Source: Crassaminicella profunda
GTDB taxonomy: Bacteria > Bacillota > Clostridia > Peptostreptococcales > Thermotaleaceae
Direction: 5' to 3'
Assembly: GCF_019884785.1 (NCBI RefSeq)
Contig: NZ_CP082326.1
Span: forward strand, 1,915,355 to 1,979,354
Length of the DNA stretch: 64,000 nt
Positions 18,872 through 26,835 of this stretch are shown one piece after another (the first letter of the stretch is position 1; each line of letters begins with the position of its first letter). A program made the translations under genes and the position numbers. The notes beneath the pieces are model-generated. The model saw nothing but the letters and a program-made list of their open reading frames with translations. It was not told the origin of the DNA and did no database searches.

Positions 18872-19885
18872 TTAGTCCTCTATAGGTAATCCTAAATGCT
18901 CATATCCTAATTTAGTCACAATTCTTCCCTTTGGCGTTCTTTGAATAAATCCTAATTGAAGGAGATAAGGTTCATATACATCCTCTATGGTATTCCGCTC
19001 TTCTCCTGTTGAAGCTGATAGCGTATCTAATCCCACAGGTCCTCCACCAAACTTCTCTATAATTGTAAAGAGTATATTTCTATCCACATGATCAAGACCT
19101 ATTGGATCTACCTCTAAAAGTTCTAAAGCACTTTTAGCAATTTCAACAGTAATCATACCATTTCCCTTTACTTGAGCAAAATCTCTTACTCTTTTTAAAA
19201 GTCTATTAGCAATACGAGGTGTTCCCCTAGATCTTCTTGCAATCTCTATTGCAGCTTTTTCTTGGATTTCTACCCCTAATATACTAGAAGACCTTATAAC
19301 AATATTCATTAAGTCTTCTTTATCATACAATTCAAGTTTGCAAATAACACCAAAACGATCTCTTAGAGGAGATGTCAATAGCCCTGCCCTTGTAGTAGCA
19401 CCAATCAAAGTAAATCTTGCTAAATCTATTCTTATAGATTTAGCACTAGGCCCTTTTCCAATAATAATGTCTAACGCATAATCTTCCATAGCAGGATATA
19501 ATATTTCTTCTACACTCCTGTTTAATCTATGAATCTCATCTATAAATAACACATCATTTTCATTAAGGTTCGTAAGTATGGCTGCTAAATCTCCCGGTCT
19601 TTCAATAGCAGGTCCTGATGTAATGCGAATATTAGCCCCTAATTCATTGGCAATAATACCCGATAAAGTAGTTTTCCCAAGTCCAGGTGGACCATATAAT
19701 AATACATGATCTAATGACTCGCCTCTCATTTTAGCAGCATCTATAAAAATTTTCAATTTTTCTTTTGCTTTATGCTGTCCAATATAATCTTTTAGCTGCT
19801 TTGGTCTTAAATTCGTTTCCACTTCATAATCTTCATCTCTGAGAGAAGTAGTTATAATTCTATTCTCCTCCATATCATGAACCAT
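18872..19885 (-). CDS. ruvB: Holliday junction branch migration helicase RuvB
   Basis: 337-residue AAA+ motor. Walker A is GPPGLGKTT (65-73), Walker B is [11 protein letters not shown], the sensor/arginine-finger segment is [18 protein letters not shown], and there is a C-terminal winged helix with [11 protein letters not shown]. It drives branch migration together with RuvA, encoded 19 bp upstream. Confidence 0.98.
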   Translation of the reverse strand: MVHDMEENRIITTSLRDEDYEVETNLRPKQLKDYIGQHKAKEKLKIFIDAAKMRGESLDHVLLYGPPGLGKTTLSGIIANELGANIRITSGPAIERPGDLAAILTNLNENDVLFIDEIHRLNRSVEEILYPAMEDYALDIIIGKGPSAKSIRIDLARFTLIGATTRAGLLTSPLRDRFGVICKLELYDKEDLMNIVIRSSSILGVEIQEKAAIEIARRSRGTPRIANRLLKRVRDFAQVKGNGMITVEIAKSALELLEVDPIGLDHVDRNILFTIIEKFGGGPVGLDTLSASTGEERNTIEDVYEPYLLQLGFIQRTPKGRIVTKLGYEHLGLPIED

Positions 19886-19904
19886 TTACATCCCTCTTCC
19901 TCAT

Positions 19905-20501
19905 TTACTTTGAAAGAAATTTTAATGCTTTTTTAATCATTTCTTCAACATTTTTGCAAGAATCTTTTACATAATCAACTGCTTTATTTGCTTCTACCTT
20001 TGTATATCCCAAAGCAACTAAAGCACTCACAGCTTCCTCTTTATCACCATCTACTGTTTCAACCTTCGGAATGAGGGTTGGTTCAAACATCGCGAGCTTA
20101 TGATCTACCTTTTCTTTCAATTCTAAAATAATTCTCTGGGCAGTCTTCTTCCCTACCCCTTGGGCTTTTGTAAGCCCCTGAATATCTTCTGAAATAATAA
20201 TACCAATTAATTGATTCATTGGAATAGAAGATAATATACCTAATCCTACTTTTGGTCCAATTCCTGTTACAGTAGTCAGTAATTGAAACATTTTTAACTC
20301 TTCCTTTGTAGCAAATCCAAAAATACTCATATCATCATCTCTAACAATCAACTGTGTATATACAATCACTTTTTCAAGTTCTGTTTTTAAATGAGCAATA
20401 GATTCGCCTGAAGTATAGATCTTATATCCAATATCCCTATTATCAATGACTACATAATCCTCACCAATAAATTCTAAACGTCCCTTTATGTATTCATACA
20501 T
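19905..20501 (-). CDS. ruvA: Holliday junction branch migration protein RuvA
   Basis: 198 residues. N-terminal OB fold (MYEYIKGRLEFIGEDYVVID), central helix-hairpin-helix pair (TTVTGIGPKVGLGILS and AQGVGKKTAQRIILELKEK), and a C-terminal three-helix domain that contacts RuvB. Binds the four-way junction as a tetramer. No ruvC lies immediately upstream; a BofC-like gene occupies that position, separated by a hairpin at 20635-20660. Confidence 0.98.
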   Translation of the reverse strand: MYEYIKGRLEFIGEDYVVIDNRDIGYKIYTSGESIAHLKTELEKVIVYTQLIVRDDDMSIFGFATKEELKMFQLLTTVTGIGPKVGLGILSSIPMNQLIGIIISEDIQGLTKAQGVGKKTAQRIILELKEKVDHKLAMFEPTLIPKVETVDGDKEEAVSALVALGYTKVEANKAVDYVKDSCKNVEEMIKKALKFLSK

Positions 20502-20634
20502 CTCTTATTTCCTCCGTTATTTTATCTCAAACACTTCCTCAAAATATAAAGTTCAATTCTTAATATAACTATAATAATTCCTTTGAGCACATACGAGCAA
20601 TATGCATTCTTTACTATTTTAACATATAAAAACA

Positions 20635-20660
20635 AAAATGTACTCAATTGAGTACATTTT
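20635..20660 (-). terminator. Terminator after the BofC-like gene
   Basis: Perfect palindrome with arms AAAATGTACTCAA / TTGAGTACATTTT, overlapping the stop codon of the upstream gene. The minus-strand side continues TTTTGTTTTTATATG, so a rho-independent terminator is likely. Confidence 0.8.
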
Positions 20661-21327
20661 AACTACTATAATCTTCTAATATCTGATTGATTTCGTCTCT
20701 ATTCTTTTTAACAATTCCATTCTTAACATATTGTAGATCCATACTACTTAATGAAGTAGTAGGAATTTGTGTTTCTTCTATTAAAATATATTCTCCTTTG
20801 TCATTTACTTGAAAAATAGCTATACACCCATTATGCTCCTTAGCGATATAGAAATTGGGTGGAATTTGATCTGTTACCTGATACAGCTCTACTTTATCTT
20901 TATTGCATTCCCTTACATCCCAGTTTCTATATTTTTCATTAAAATAAACTCTTAATTCATCCAAATTTCTACCTACTAATTCACTAGGAATCTTACTTTC
21001 CTTTTTTACCACATCGCTAGTCTTTTTATAATAAGTATTAAATACAATTTGCGTATCGTCTGTTGCAACATTTTCATTAACAACAATAGGAATCCTATCC
21101 TCTATAGTGTTTTTTTTCTCTACATTTTCATTGGATTCTTTTGGTTTTTTATTATTGGGTAACTTTACAGTAATCTCACCTATATTAGGCTTATCTTTGT
21201 TTTGATTTCCTATCTTCTCTGGTACTTTTATATCATTTGTAATATATCCATATGCGAATCCTATTAAAAGTAGCACCAAACACCCCATCAATAACTTTCC
21301 TTTTTTTCGGCGTCTTCGTCTCCACAT
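20659..21327 (-). CDS. BofC C-terminal-domain-like membrane-anchored protein
   Basis: 222 residues. A highly basic N-terminus (MWRRRRRKKGK) precedes one membrane segment (LLMGCLVLLLIGFAYGYI). A low-complexity Lys/Asn/Glu linker to about residue 75 follows, and then a C-terminal domain (DELRVYFNEKYRNWDVREC, then FYIAKEHNGCIAIF) that resembles the BofC C-terminal domain found in spore-former proteins. BofC in Bacillus restrains SpoIVB signalling, but the N-terminal BofC domain is absent here, so function is inferred only loosely. AGGAGGG precedes the ATG at 21327. Confidence 0.7.
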   Translation of the reverse strand: MWRRRRRKKGKLLMGCLVLLLIGFAYGYITNDIKVPEKIGNQNKDKPNIGEITVKLPNNKKPKESNENVEKKNTIEDRIPIVVNENVATDDTQIVFNTYYKKTSDVVKKESKIPSELVGRNLDELRVYFNEKYRNWDVRECNKDKVELYQVTDQIPPNFYIAKEHNGCIAIFQVNDKGEYILIEETQIPTTSLSSMDLQYVKNGIVKKNRDEINQILEDYSS

Positions 21328-21471
21328 AAAAATCCCTCCTAGCCTATCTAGGAAGGATTATTCCCAAATTTTATTAATTTATACCAATATTCTTAAGTTC
21401 CTCTATAAGCTCCTGTTCATTCAATATATTATACGCTGCTCTCTCAATTTGCTCTACATTATCATTATAAT

Positions 21472-21951
21472 TTATTTTTGTTCAATTAAATTAAAGTAAA
21501 ACTCATTTATAGAGTCCTTATCTTGATCCAATAACACTAATTCATATATTCTTCTTAAATCTACTTTACCAAGTATCTTATAAGTTTCTCCATTTATGCT
21601 AATATAATTTTTATCTTTTATATATAGCCATAAATATTTACCTTCCATTGAGTGAATCATAATCCAATAAGTATTCATTAGTTTAGGTGAATAACAAGTG
21701 GGATTTACTAAAACTCTTCTTACTTTAATGCTCTCCAACAATACAAATAATTCATCAATCAACTTCTCATCATTCATTTTAAAATCTTTCCTTGATAGAT
21801 ATGAAAAATGAACGGATACTTTAATTTCATCTGGTGTGAAAAAACCTGTATAAGATTCTGTAATCTCACTAATAGACATAGGGTAAAAATAATAGATAGT
21901 AAAAACTATCAATAATAATAAAACAGCATATGTTAAATATCTCTTTTTCAT
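21472..21951 (-). CDS. Hypothetical membrane-anchored protein, possibly frameshifted near its 3' end
   Basis: 159 residues with an N-terminal membrane anchor (YLTYAVLLLLIVFTIYYFYP) and an extracytoplasmic domain of about 125 residues with no motif I recognise. After its stop at 21472, the -1-type frame stays open for a further 30 or so codons to a TAA at 21374-21376. That tail encodes a plausible acidic helical end (NVEQIERAAYNILNEQELIE). The frames meet at an A5 run on the minus strand (21475-21479). Either a 1-base indel truncated the protein or the short form is real. The neighbour downstream is the BofC-like gene. Confidence 0.6.
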   Translation of the reverse strand: MKKRYLTYAVLLLLIVFTIYYFYPMSISEITESYTGFFTPDEIKVSVHFSYLSRKDFKMNDEKLIDELFVLLESIKVRRVLVNPTCYSPKLMNTYWIMIHSMEGKYLWLYIKDKNYISINGETYKILGKVDLRRIYELVLLDQDKDSINEFYFNLIEQK

Positions 21952-21978
21952 ATATATTTCCCCTTATAGCTAAAGGTT

Positions 21979-22056
21979 TTAAACATCATAGCTTTTTAAA
22001 AAAATTTTTATGAATTCAAAAGCTTCTTTCTTATTACCTGCATAACTACTATAATC
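21979..22056 (-). pseudogene. Possible C-terminal remnant of an extracellular solute-binding protein
   Basis: A 25-codon open stretch ending in TAA reads NKKEAFEFIKIFLKSYD, which resembles the conserved NKEAAWEFIKFLLS end of family 1 solute-binding proteins. It has no start codon and an in-frame stop just upstream (TAA before GAT at 22056). The piece is short, so identification is tentative. Confidence 0.35.
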
Positions 22057-22176
22057 TTAATATGTAAAAGTGATGAGCAAAAAAACAAAATATTTCTAAT
22101 ATATAAAATCCAAAAGGAATTCCTCGATAGCAACTCTAGCACCTAACTACTTTTATTACTAATCCCATAACCATTA

Positions 22177-22512
22177 TTAGCCTAATGGGTATATGGATAA
22201 TGGGCAGTTAATATTACTAAAATAGTAGTATTCAGAATCTAATATCACTTCATATACGTAAATATCTAACCCCTTATTTGCAATGATAGCTACTTGTGAA
22301 ATGCTTTTAATAAAGTCATCTATTGCATCATAATCTGAATTGTGAGAGGACAATAATTATTTTTTATTAATTCAAAACATAGAACCAGTATATAACACTT
22401 TATCATAACCATTTCCGATTTTCATTATTAGTAGATATGTGTTCTTTTTATTGCTACCAATAAGTGTTTCAGCAGGAATAACTTTAAATTGATTACTTGG
22501 TTGAAAAATCAC
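22177..22512 (-). pseudogene. Decayed open reading frame with two internal stops, unknown product
   Basis: One frame from a GTG at 22512 to a TAA at 22177-22179 has coding-like composition: FKVIPAETLIGS, then KNTYLLIMKIGNGYDKVLY, then DYDAIDDFIKSISQVAI and LDIYVYEVILDSEYYY. It is interrupted by TGA at 22372-22374 and TAA at 22357-22359, five codons apart. Because TAA follows so soon, Sec readthrough of the TGA would not rescue it. No family recognised. It lies just downstream of the DUF4062 gene and may be a lost partner. Confidence 0.5.
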
Positions 22513-22546
22513 ATATAAAAAATTAGATTAGTTTTCTAACATAGTA

Positions 22547-23557
22547 CTACTCAACCTTATTTTTAATAGACTTAATATATAGCAAATAGTCTTTCCCCTT
22601 CTGCATTAATCCAATAAATTCTATAATTCCTCCTCCCGTAGCTTTGGCTTCCGTTACATCTATCAAACCCAATGCGTTAAGCTGGACTTTTATGGTTTGA
22701 ACACAATCGTCATTCAAACTAGAGAAATTCTTATTATATGCAGAATTTATTCCTGTTTTTAAATTTTTACCAAACGTAGTATAGTTTTTAAATGAAACCA
22801 GATATGGTCCTACACATGAAAATATGTTATCCCATGTCAACTCAGCTTCATAAGAAACATATGTGCTTCTACTATAGGCGGAGGTTGATGGTTTGAATAC
22901 TTGTCCCTTAATTATATAAGTATCGTTTCCACAAGCTAGGTTTTCTACTTTATTAGAGTTTGCCTCATTTGTTGCTCTCAACTGTAAAATTTTCTTTTCT
23001 AATTTTTCATTTTTCAATCTTAACTCGTTAATTTGTGACAAAAGTTCAGTTGTATCGTAAGAACTCCCCCTTGTCCATCCTAATTGTGGGTTTTCTGATG
23101 TTTCTTCAGTTAAACTTATTATCACCGATGTTACAAGGTCATTTATGTTATTCCACATCCTACATAACCTATTGTTAGACACTTTAGCTCGGAATGTCTC
23201 CAGCACCTCTTTTTTATCATCATCTCTCTTTTCAACGGACAAATTATTTGGATCATCGTGTAAAAAAGCTAAAACAGGAATGTTTTTAGAAACTGCATAG
23301 TTATATTCTTGTTCGGTAAAACTTATACCCGTAGTTGGATTGATGGTACCATACCGTGCTCCAACTATTAAAATATAGTAATCACATGTATCAATTATTT
23401 TTTTTATATATTTAAACTGCTCATCATTAGATGCAGAAAACATCTCCATACCAGCAGGTATATATTTGGCATTTAAAAGCGATTCTATGATAGCCTTTCG
23501 TTCTTCTTTTAGATCTGTAAATGTTGAACTAATAAATACTTGATAACGCTTATCCAT
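22547..23557 (-). CDS. DUF4062-domain protein with coiled coil
   Basis: 336 residues. The N-terminal 110 residues fit the DUF4062 fold: YQVFISSTFTDLKEERKAI, then CDYYILIVGARYGT and SFTEQEYNYAV. This Rossmann/TIR-like domain is common in STAND NTPases and other conflict proteins. Residues 170-205 form a coiled coil (LLSQINELRLKNEKLEKKILQL). The C-terminal 120 residues form an unrecognised domain. No NTPase motif and no membrane segment. The gene stands alone next to tRNA-Sec, with decayed ORFs downstream, which suggests an accessory, possibly defence-related, gene. That role is inference only. AAGGAG precedes the ATG. Confidence 0.8.
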   Translation of the reverse strand: MDKRYQVFISSTFTDLKEERKAIIESLLNAKYIPAGMEMFSASNDEQFKYIKKIIDTCDYYILIVGARYGTINPTTGISFTEQEYNYAVSKNIPVLAFLHDDPNNLSVEKRDDDKKEVLETFRAKVSNNRLCRMWNNINDLVTSVIISLTEETSENPQLGWTRGSSYDTTELLSQINELRLKNEKLEKKILQLRATNEANSNKVENLACGNDTYIIKGQVFKPSTSAYSRSTYVSYEAELTWDNIFSCVGPYLVSFKNYTTFGKNLKTGINSAYNKNFSSLNDDCVQTIKVQLNALGLIDVTEAKATGGGIIEFIGLMQKGKDYLLYIKSIKNKVE

Positions 23558-23781
23558 TTTGTTTTCACTCCTTTTTCAACTACCCATTATAAACATAATA
23601 AATATTTATGATATCTAAAAAACTCCACTGGTATCAGTGAATTATAATTTATCACCTTCATATGATTAGATTTCTTAAACTTATATTACTTATTCAAATT
23701 TTATAAAATTCCTTTGACTAATCCTGTCATTTTTCCACTAATATTGTTGAATAATATTTTATAGTTCTCTCCTATGCTATA

Positions 23782-23808
23782 AAAAGATCACCTATCCCTT
23801 GATCTTTT
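23782..23808 (-). terminator. Hairpin downstream of tRNA-Sec (second, distal)
   Basis: Stem AAAAGATCA / TGATCTTTT, 9 bp, with a 9-base loop, followed on the minus strand by TTTTTATAG. It is a possible back-up terminator. The rest of 23558-23781 holds only a short coding-like relic (23701-23787) and a small CACTG/CAGTG dyad at 23630-23643. Confidence 0.5.
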
Positions 23809-23827
23809 GCTTAGAAAATATAAAAAA

Positions 23828-23864
23828 GAAGCATAAAGTTGCCGATATAGCAAACTTATGCTTC
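23828..23864 (-). terminator. Terminator after tRNA-Sec
   Basis: Stem GAAGCATAA / TTATGCTTC, extended inward by AGTTTGC / GCAACTT-type pairing, followed on the minus strand by TTTTTTATATTTT. It is 35 nt from the tRNA 3' end. Confidence 0.8.
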
Positions 23865-23898
23865 CATTTACACGTTGTAACTATTCAATATTCTAAAT

Positions 23899-23995
23899 TG
23901 GCGGGAATATGTGGGAATCGAACCCACCTGAGAAGCTCTTAACCCCTCAAACTGGTTTTGAAGACCAGAGGGCACACCAGCACCCATCTACTCCC
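23899..23995 (-). tRNA. selC: tRNA-Sec, anticodon TCA
   Basis: 97-nt tRNA with all hallmarks of bacterial selC. It has a long acceptor arm (GGGAGTAG against ATATTCCC, seven pairs plus a terminal G-A opposition), discriminator G73 and encoded CCA. The D-stem has 6 bp (GGGTGC / GTGCCC) with a 4-base TGGT loop. The anticodon arm is CTGGT-CTTCAAA-ACCAG, giving UCA. There is a long variable arm closed by TGAG / CTCA, and a T-arm GTGGG-TTCGATT-CCCAC. It has its own promoter at 24036-24064 and a terminator at 23828-23864. It serves the in-frame TGA codons of selD and the rseC-like gene. Confidence 0.97.
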
Positions 23996-24035
23996 ATATA
24001 GGTTTGTTGACGTTTTTAACCATAATACATTTAAG

Positions 24036-24064
24036 ATTATAGCATATTTTTAATACTTATTCAA
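24036..24064 (-). promoter_or_regulatory. Promoter of the tRNA-Sec gene
   Basis: -35 TTGAAT (24059-24064), 17-bp spacer, consensus -10 TATAAT (24036-24041). It predicts a start about 34 nt before the mature tRNA 5' end. Between this promoter and the gal terminator (24065-24225) I see no gene. Confidence 0.85.
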
Positions 24065-24225
24065 GAATAATCTGTCATTTTATCTTATTATTTGTCAGTG
24101 TATTGAAAAAAGCAAAATTTCATAAAATTTATTAACAATTACTTTATATCCTATAGAATAATTCTGTTAAAACTATTATCGTCTTAAATAACTTTATCTA
24201 TACTAAAATGGTCTTACAAATAACT

Positions 24226-24264
24226 AAAAAACCTTGTCGATTCCAATAGGAATCTCAAGGTTTT
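24226..24264 (-). terminator. Terminator of the gal operon
   Basis: Long hairpin with AAAACCTTG / CAAGGTTTT outer and GATTCC / GGAATC inner stems. Followed on the minus strand by TTTTTTAG. It lies 20 bp after galT. Confidence 0.88.
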
Positions 24265-24283
24265 ATTAAATACAAAAGGATAA

Positions 24284-25822
24284 TCATCCCCTTTGCAATT
24301 TATGAATTGGATTATTGATCTTTTTTAAGAATTTCATGAAAGCTTGTTGTCCTTTTATATCTCTCTTAAATACACCTGCATGTTCAAGAACGGTCATGAA
24401 TTTTTTGCCTACTTCTTCTTTTAATATGTCATGAACTTCCTTTTCGTTCATCTTAGGATACTTTTCTTTTAAATAATGAAACCATTCTAAATGTTTTTGT
24501 AAGATTTCTTCTTTCTCAATAGGCAAATTTTCATTTAATAGATATTTTGCTAACTTTTCTAATTCCTCTTTTAATCTAGGAGGTAATACAGCTAATCCCA
24601 TCACCTCTATAAGACCGATATTTTCTTTTTTAATGTGATGAACTTGATTATGGGGATGAAAAATTCCTAAAGGATGTTCTTTGCTGGTTCTATTGTTTCT
24701 AAGAACCAAATCTAATTCAAAGTAGTGTTCTCTTCTTCTTGCAATAGGTGTTATGGTATTATGGGGTATCTCATTAGTGTATGCTCTTATTTCAGCTTCT
24801 TCATCCGTATAATTTTTCCACTTTTTTAAAATAATTCCTGCTAATTTGGAAATTTCCTCTCTATTTTCTCCTCTTAATCGAATAACAGACATGGGCCATT
24901 TCACAATTCCACCTTCAATGTTGGGAGATTGATGAAAAGTAAAACTTTTTTCTATAGGTGCTTTAGCCATAGAGAATTCATAATTTCCACCTTGAAAATG
25001 ATCATGAGAAAGAATAGATCCTCCTACTATGGGTAAATCTGCATTAGAACCAATGAAATAGTGAGGAAATTTTTCTACAAACTCTAATAATCTATCAAAA
25101 GTCTCTTTTGTTATTTTCATGGGTTCATGTTTATCTTTAAAAATAATGCTATGTTCATTGTAATAAACATAAGGTGAGTATTGGAAAAACCATGGTTCAT
25201 TCTTTAATTCTATAGGTATAATTCTATGATTTTGTCTTGCTGGGTGATTAATTCTACCCGCATATCCTTCATTTTCTTTGCATAGTAAGCACTTAGGATA
25301 TGACGTTTTCTTTATATTTTTTGCTTTTTCAATGGCTTTAGGATCTTTTTCTGGTTTAGAAAGATTAATGGTTATATCAAGGTCTCCATAAATTGTTTTT
25401 GTTTTCCAAACCTTGTTTTTTGCAATTCTATCTGTTCGAATATAATTTGAGTTTTTGCTCATTTCATAGTAATAATCTGTAGCTTTTTTAGGATCTTCTT
25501 CATAATCTTCATAAAACACTCTGATAACTTCAGAAGGTCTTGGCATAAAGCAATTCATTATTTTTGTATCTAAAAGGTCTCTGTAAATAGGGGTATTATG
25601 TTCTAATCGATCATTTTCATAAGCCCAGTTTAAAATATTATCTAAAATTTCTACAGGAGATGTCAATGTTTCCTTTTCAACTTCAATTTCCTCATAATCA
25701 TCTAATCCTAGTGCCTCTAAAACTCTATTTTTAGCATATATGTAATCTTCTTTTTTAATTAAACTTTTATCCTTTGCGTACTGAACCAATCGTTCTATTT
25801 CTAAATAAATATTAATGGCCAT
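24284..25822 (-). CDS. galT: UDP-glucose--hexose-1-phosphate uridylyltransferase (Firmicute class II GalT)
   Basis: 512 residues, the length of the GalT type found in Bacilli and Clostridia. Transfers UMP between UDP-glucose and galactose-1-phosphate in the Leloir pathway. Motifs include NRIARNKVWKTK, a CLLCKENEGYAGR zinc-like segment, NHPARQNHRIIPI and GGSILSHDHFQGG near the catalytic His region. Third gene of galK-galE-galT, 11 bp after galE. The enzyme is cytoplasmic. Confidence 0.96.
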   Translation of the reverse strand: MAINIYLEIERLVQYAKDKSLIKKEDYIYAKNRVLEALGLDDYEEIEVEKETLTSPVEILDNILNWAYENDRLEHNTPIYRDLLDTKIMNCFMPRPSEVIRVFYEDYEEDPKKATDYYYEMSKNSNYIRTDRIAKNKVWKTKTIYGDLDITINLSKPEKDPKAIEKAKNIKKTSYPKCLLCKENEGYAGRINHPARQNHRIIPIELKNEPWFFQYSPYVYYNEHSIIFKDKHEPMKITKETFDRLLEFVEKFPHYFIGSNADLPIVGGSILSHDHFQGGNYEFSMAKAPIEKSFTFHQSPNIEGGIVKWPMSVIRLRGENREEISKLAGIILKKWKNYTDEEAEIRAYTNEIPHNTITPIARRREHYFELDLVLRNNRTSKEHPLGIFHPHNQVHHIKKENIGLIEVMGLAVLPPRLKEELEKLAKYLLNENLPIEKEEILQKHLEWFHYLKEKYPKMNEKEVHDILKEEVGKKFMTVLEHAGVFKRDIKGQQAFMKFLKKINNPIHKLQRG

Positions 25823-25833
25823 AAATTCACCTC

Positions 25834-26820
25834 TTAGTCTTCATATCCATTGGGTTTGTTTTGATGCCATTTCCATGCACTTGCAATGATGTCTTCAATA
25901 CTTGTATACTTTACCTTCCATCCTAATTCTTTCATCGCTTTCTCTGATGATGCCACTAGCTTTGCAGGATCTCCCACACGTCTTTTATCTACTAGTGCAG
26001 GGATTTTATGTCCTGTCACCTTTCTTGCTGCTTTGATCATTTCTTTTACTGTAAATCCTTCCCCATTTCCTAAATTGTAAATAGCGCTTTCATGATTTTT
26101 TCTCAATTTCTCTAAAGCTAGAAGATGTGCATCAGCTAAATCTGTTACATGAATATAATCTCTAATACATGTTCCATCATGGGTATCATAATCATCTCCA
26201 AATATAGAAATATGTTTTCTTTTTCCTAGAGGTACTTGTAATATTAATGGAATCAAATGGGTTTCTGGATGATGATCTTCTCCTATTTTCCCACTTGCAT
26301 GAGCTCCTGCCACATTAAAGTATCTTAATGAAATATATTTCATACCATATGCATAATCTGCCCATTTAAACATTTTTTCCATGGCTAATTTGGTCTCTCC
26401 ATAGGGATTAGTGGGTTCTGTTTTGTCTGTTTCTAAAATTGGAATATTTTCAGGTTCTCCATAAGTTGCAGCGGTTGATGAAAATACAATTTTTTTCACA
26501 TGATGTTTATGCATCATTTCTAATAATACTTGTGTTCCATATACATTGTTCCCATAATACTTAAGAGGATCACTCATACTCTCTCCAACTAAAGAGTTGG
26601 CAGCAAAATGAATCACCCCTTCTATATGATTTGTGTTAAATACTTTATCTAAAAAAACTTTATCACGAATATCACCCTCATAGAACTTAGCCTTTGGATG
26701 AATTGCGCCTCTATGTCCTGTTTGTAAATTATCAACAATAATAACCTCTTCTCCCTTGTCAATAAGTTCATATACGGTATGACTGCCTATATAGCCGGCA
26801 CCCCCACATACTAAAATCAT
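25834..26820 (-). CDS. galE: UDP-glucose 4-epimerase
   Basis: 328-residue short-chain dehydrogenase-type epimerase. NAD-binding [10 protein letters not shown] at the N-terminus, [20 protein letters not shown], the catalytic YGETK (Tyr-x-x-x-Lys) preceded by FSSTAATYG, and RYFNVAGA. Interconverts UDP-galactose and UDP-glucose. Lies 15 bp after galK. Confidence 0.97.
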   Translation of the reverse strand: MILVCGGAGYIGSHTVYELIDKGEEVIIVDNLQTGHRGAIHPKAKFYEGDIRDKVFLDKVFNTNHIEGVIHFAANSLVGESMSDPLKYYGNNVYGTQVLLEMMHKHHVKKIVFSSTAATYGEPENIPILETDKTEPTNPYGETKLAMEKMFKWADYAYGMKYISLRYFNVAGAHASGKIGEDHHPETHLIPLILQVPLGKRKHISIFGDDYDTHDGTCIRDYIHVTDLADAHLLALEKLRKNHESAIYNLGNGEGFTVKEMIKAARKVTGHKIPALVDKRRVGDPAKLVASSEKAMKELGWKVKYTSIEDIIASAWKWHQNKPNGYED

Positions 26821-26835
26821 TCCATCACCTCATTT

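Noticed and set aside
22372-22374. TGA as a possible third Sec codon
   Set aside because: A TAA follows five codons later in the same frame and no Cys-type redox motif surrounds it.
20659-24000. Prophage or integrative element at tRNA-Sec
   Set aside because: No integrase, no transposase and no repeated tRNA 3' end were seen; only gene decay and one accessory gene.
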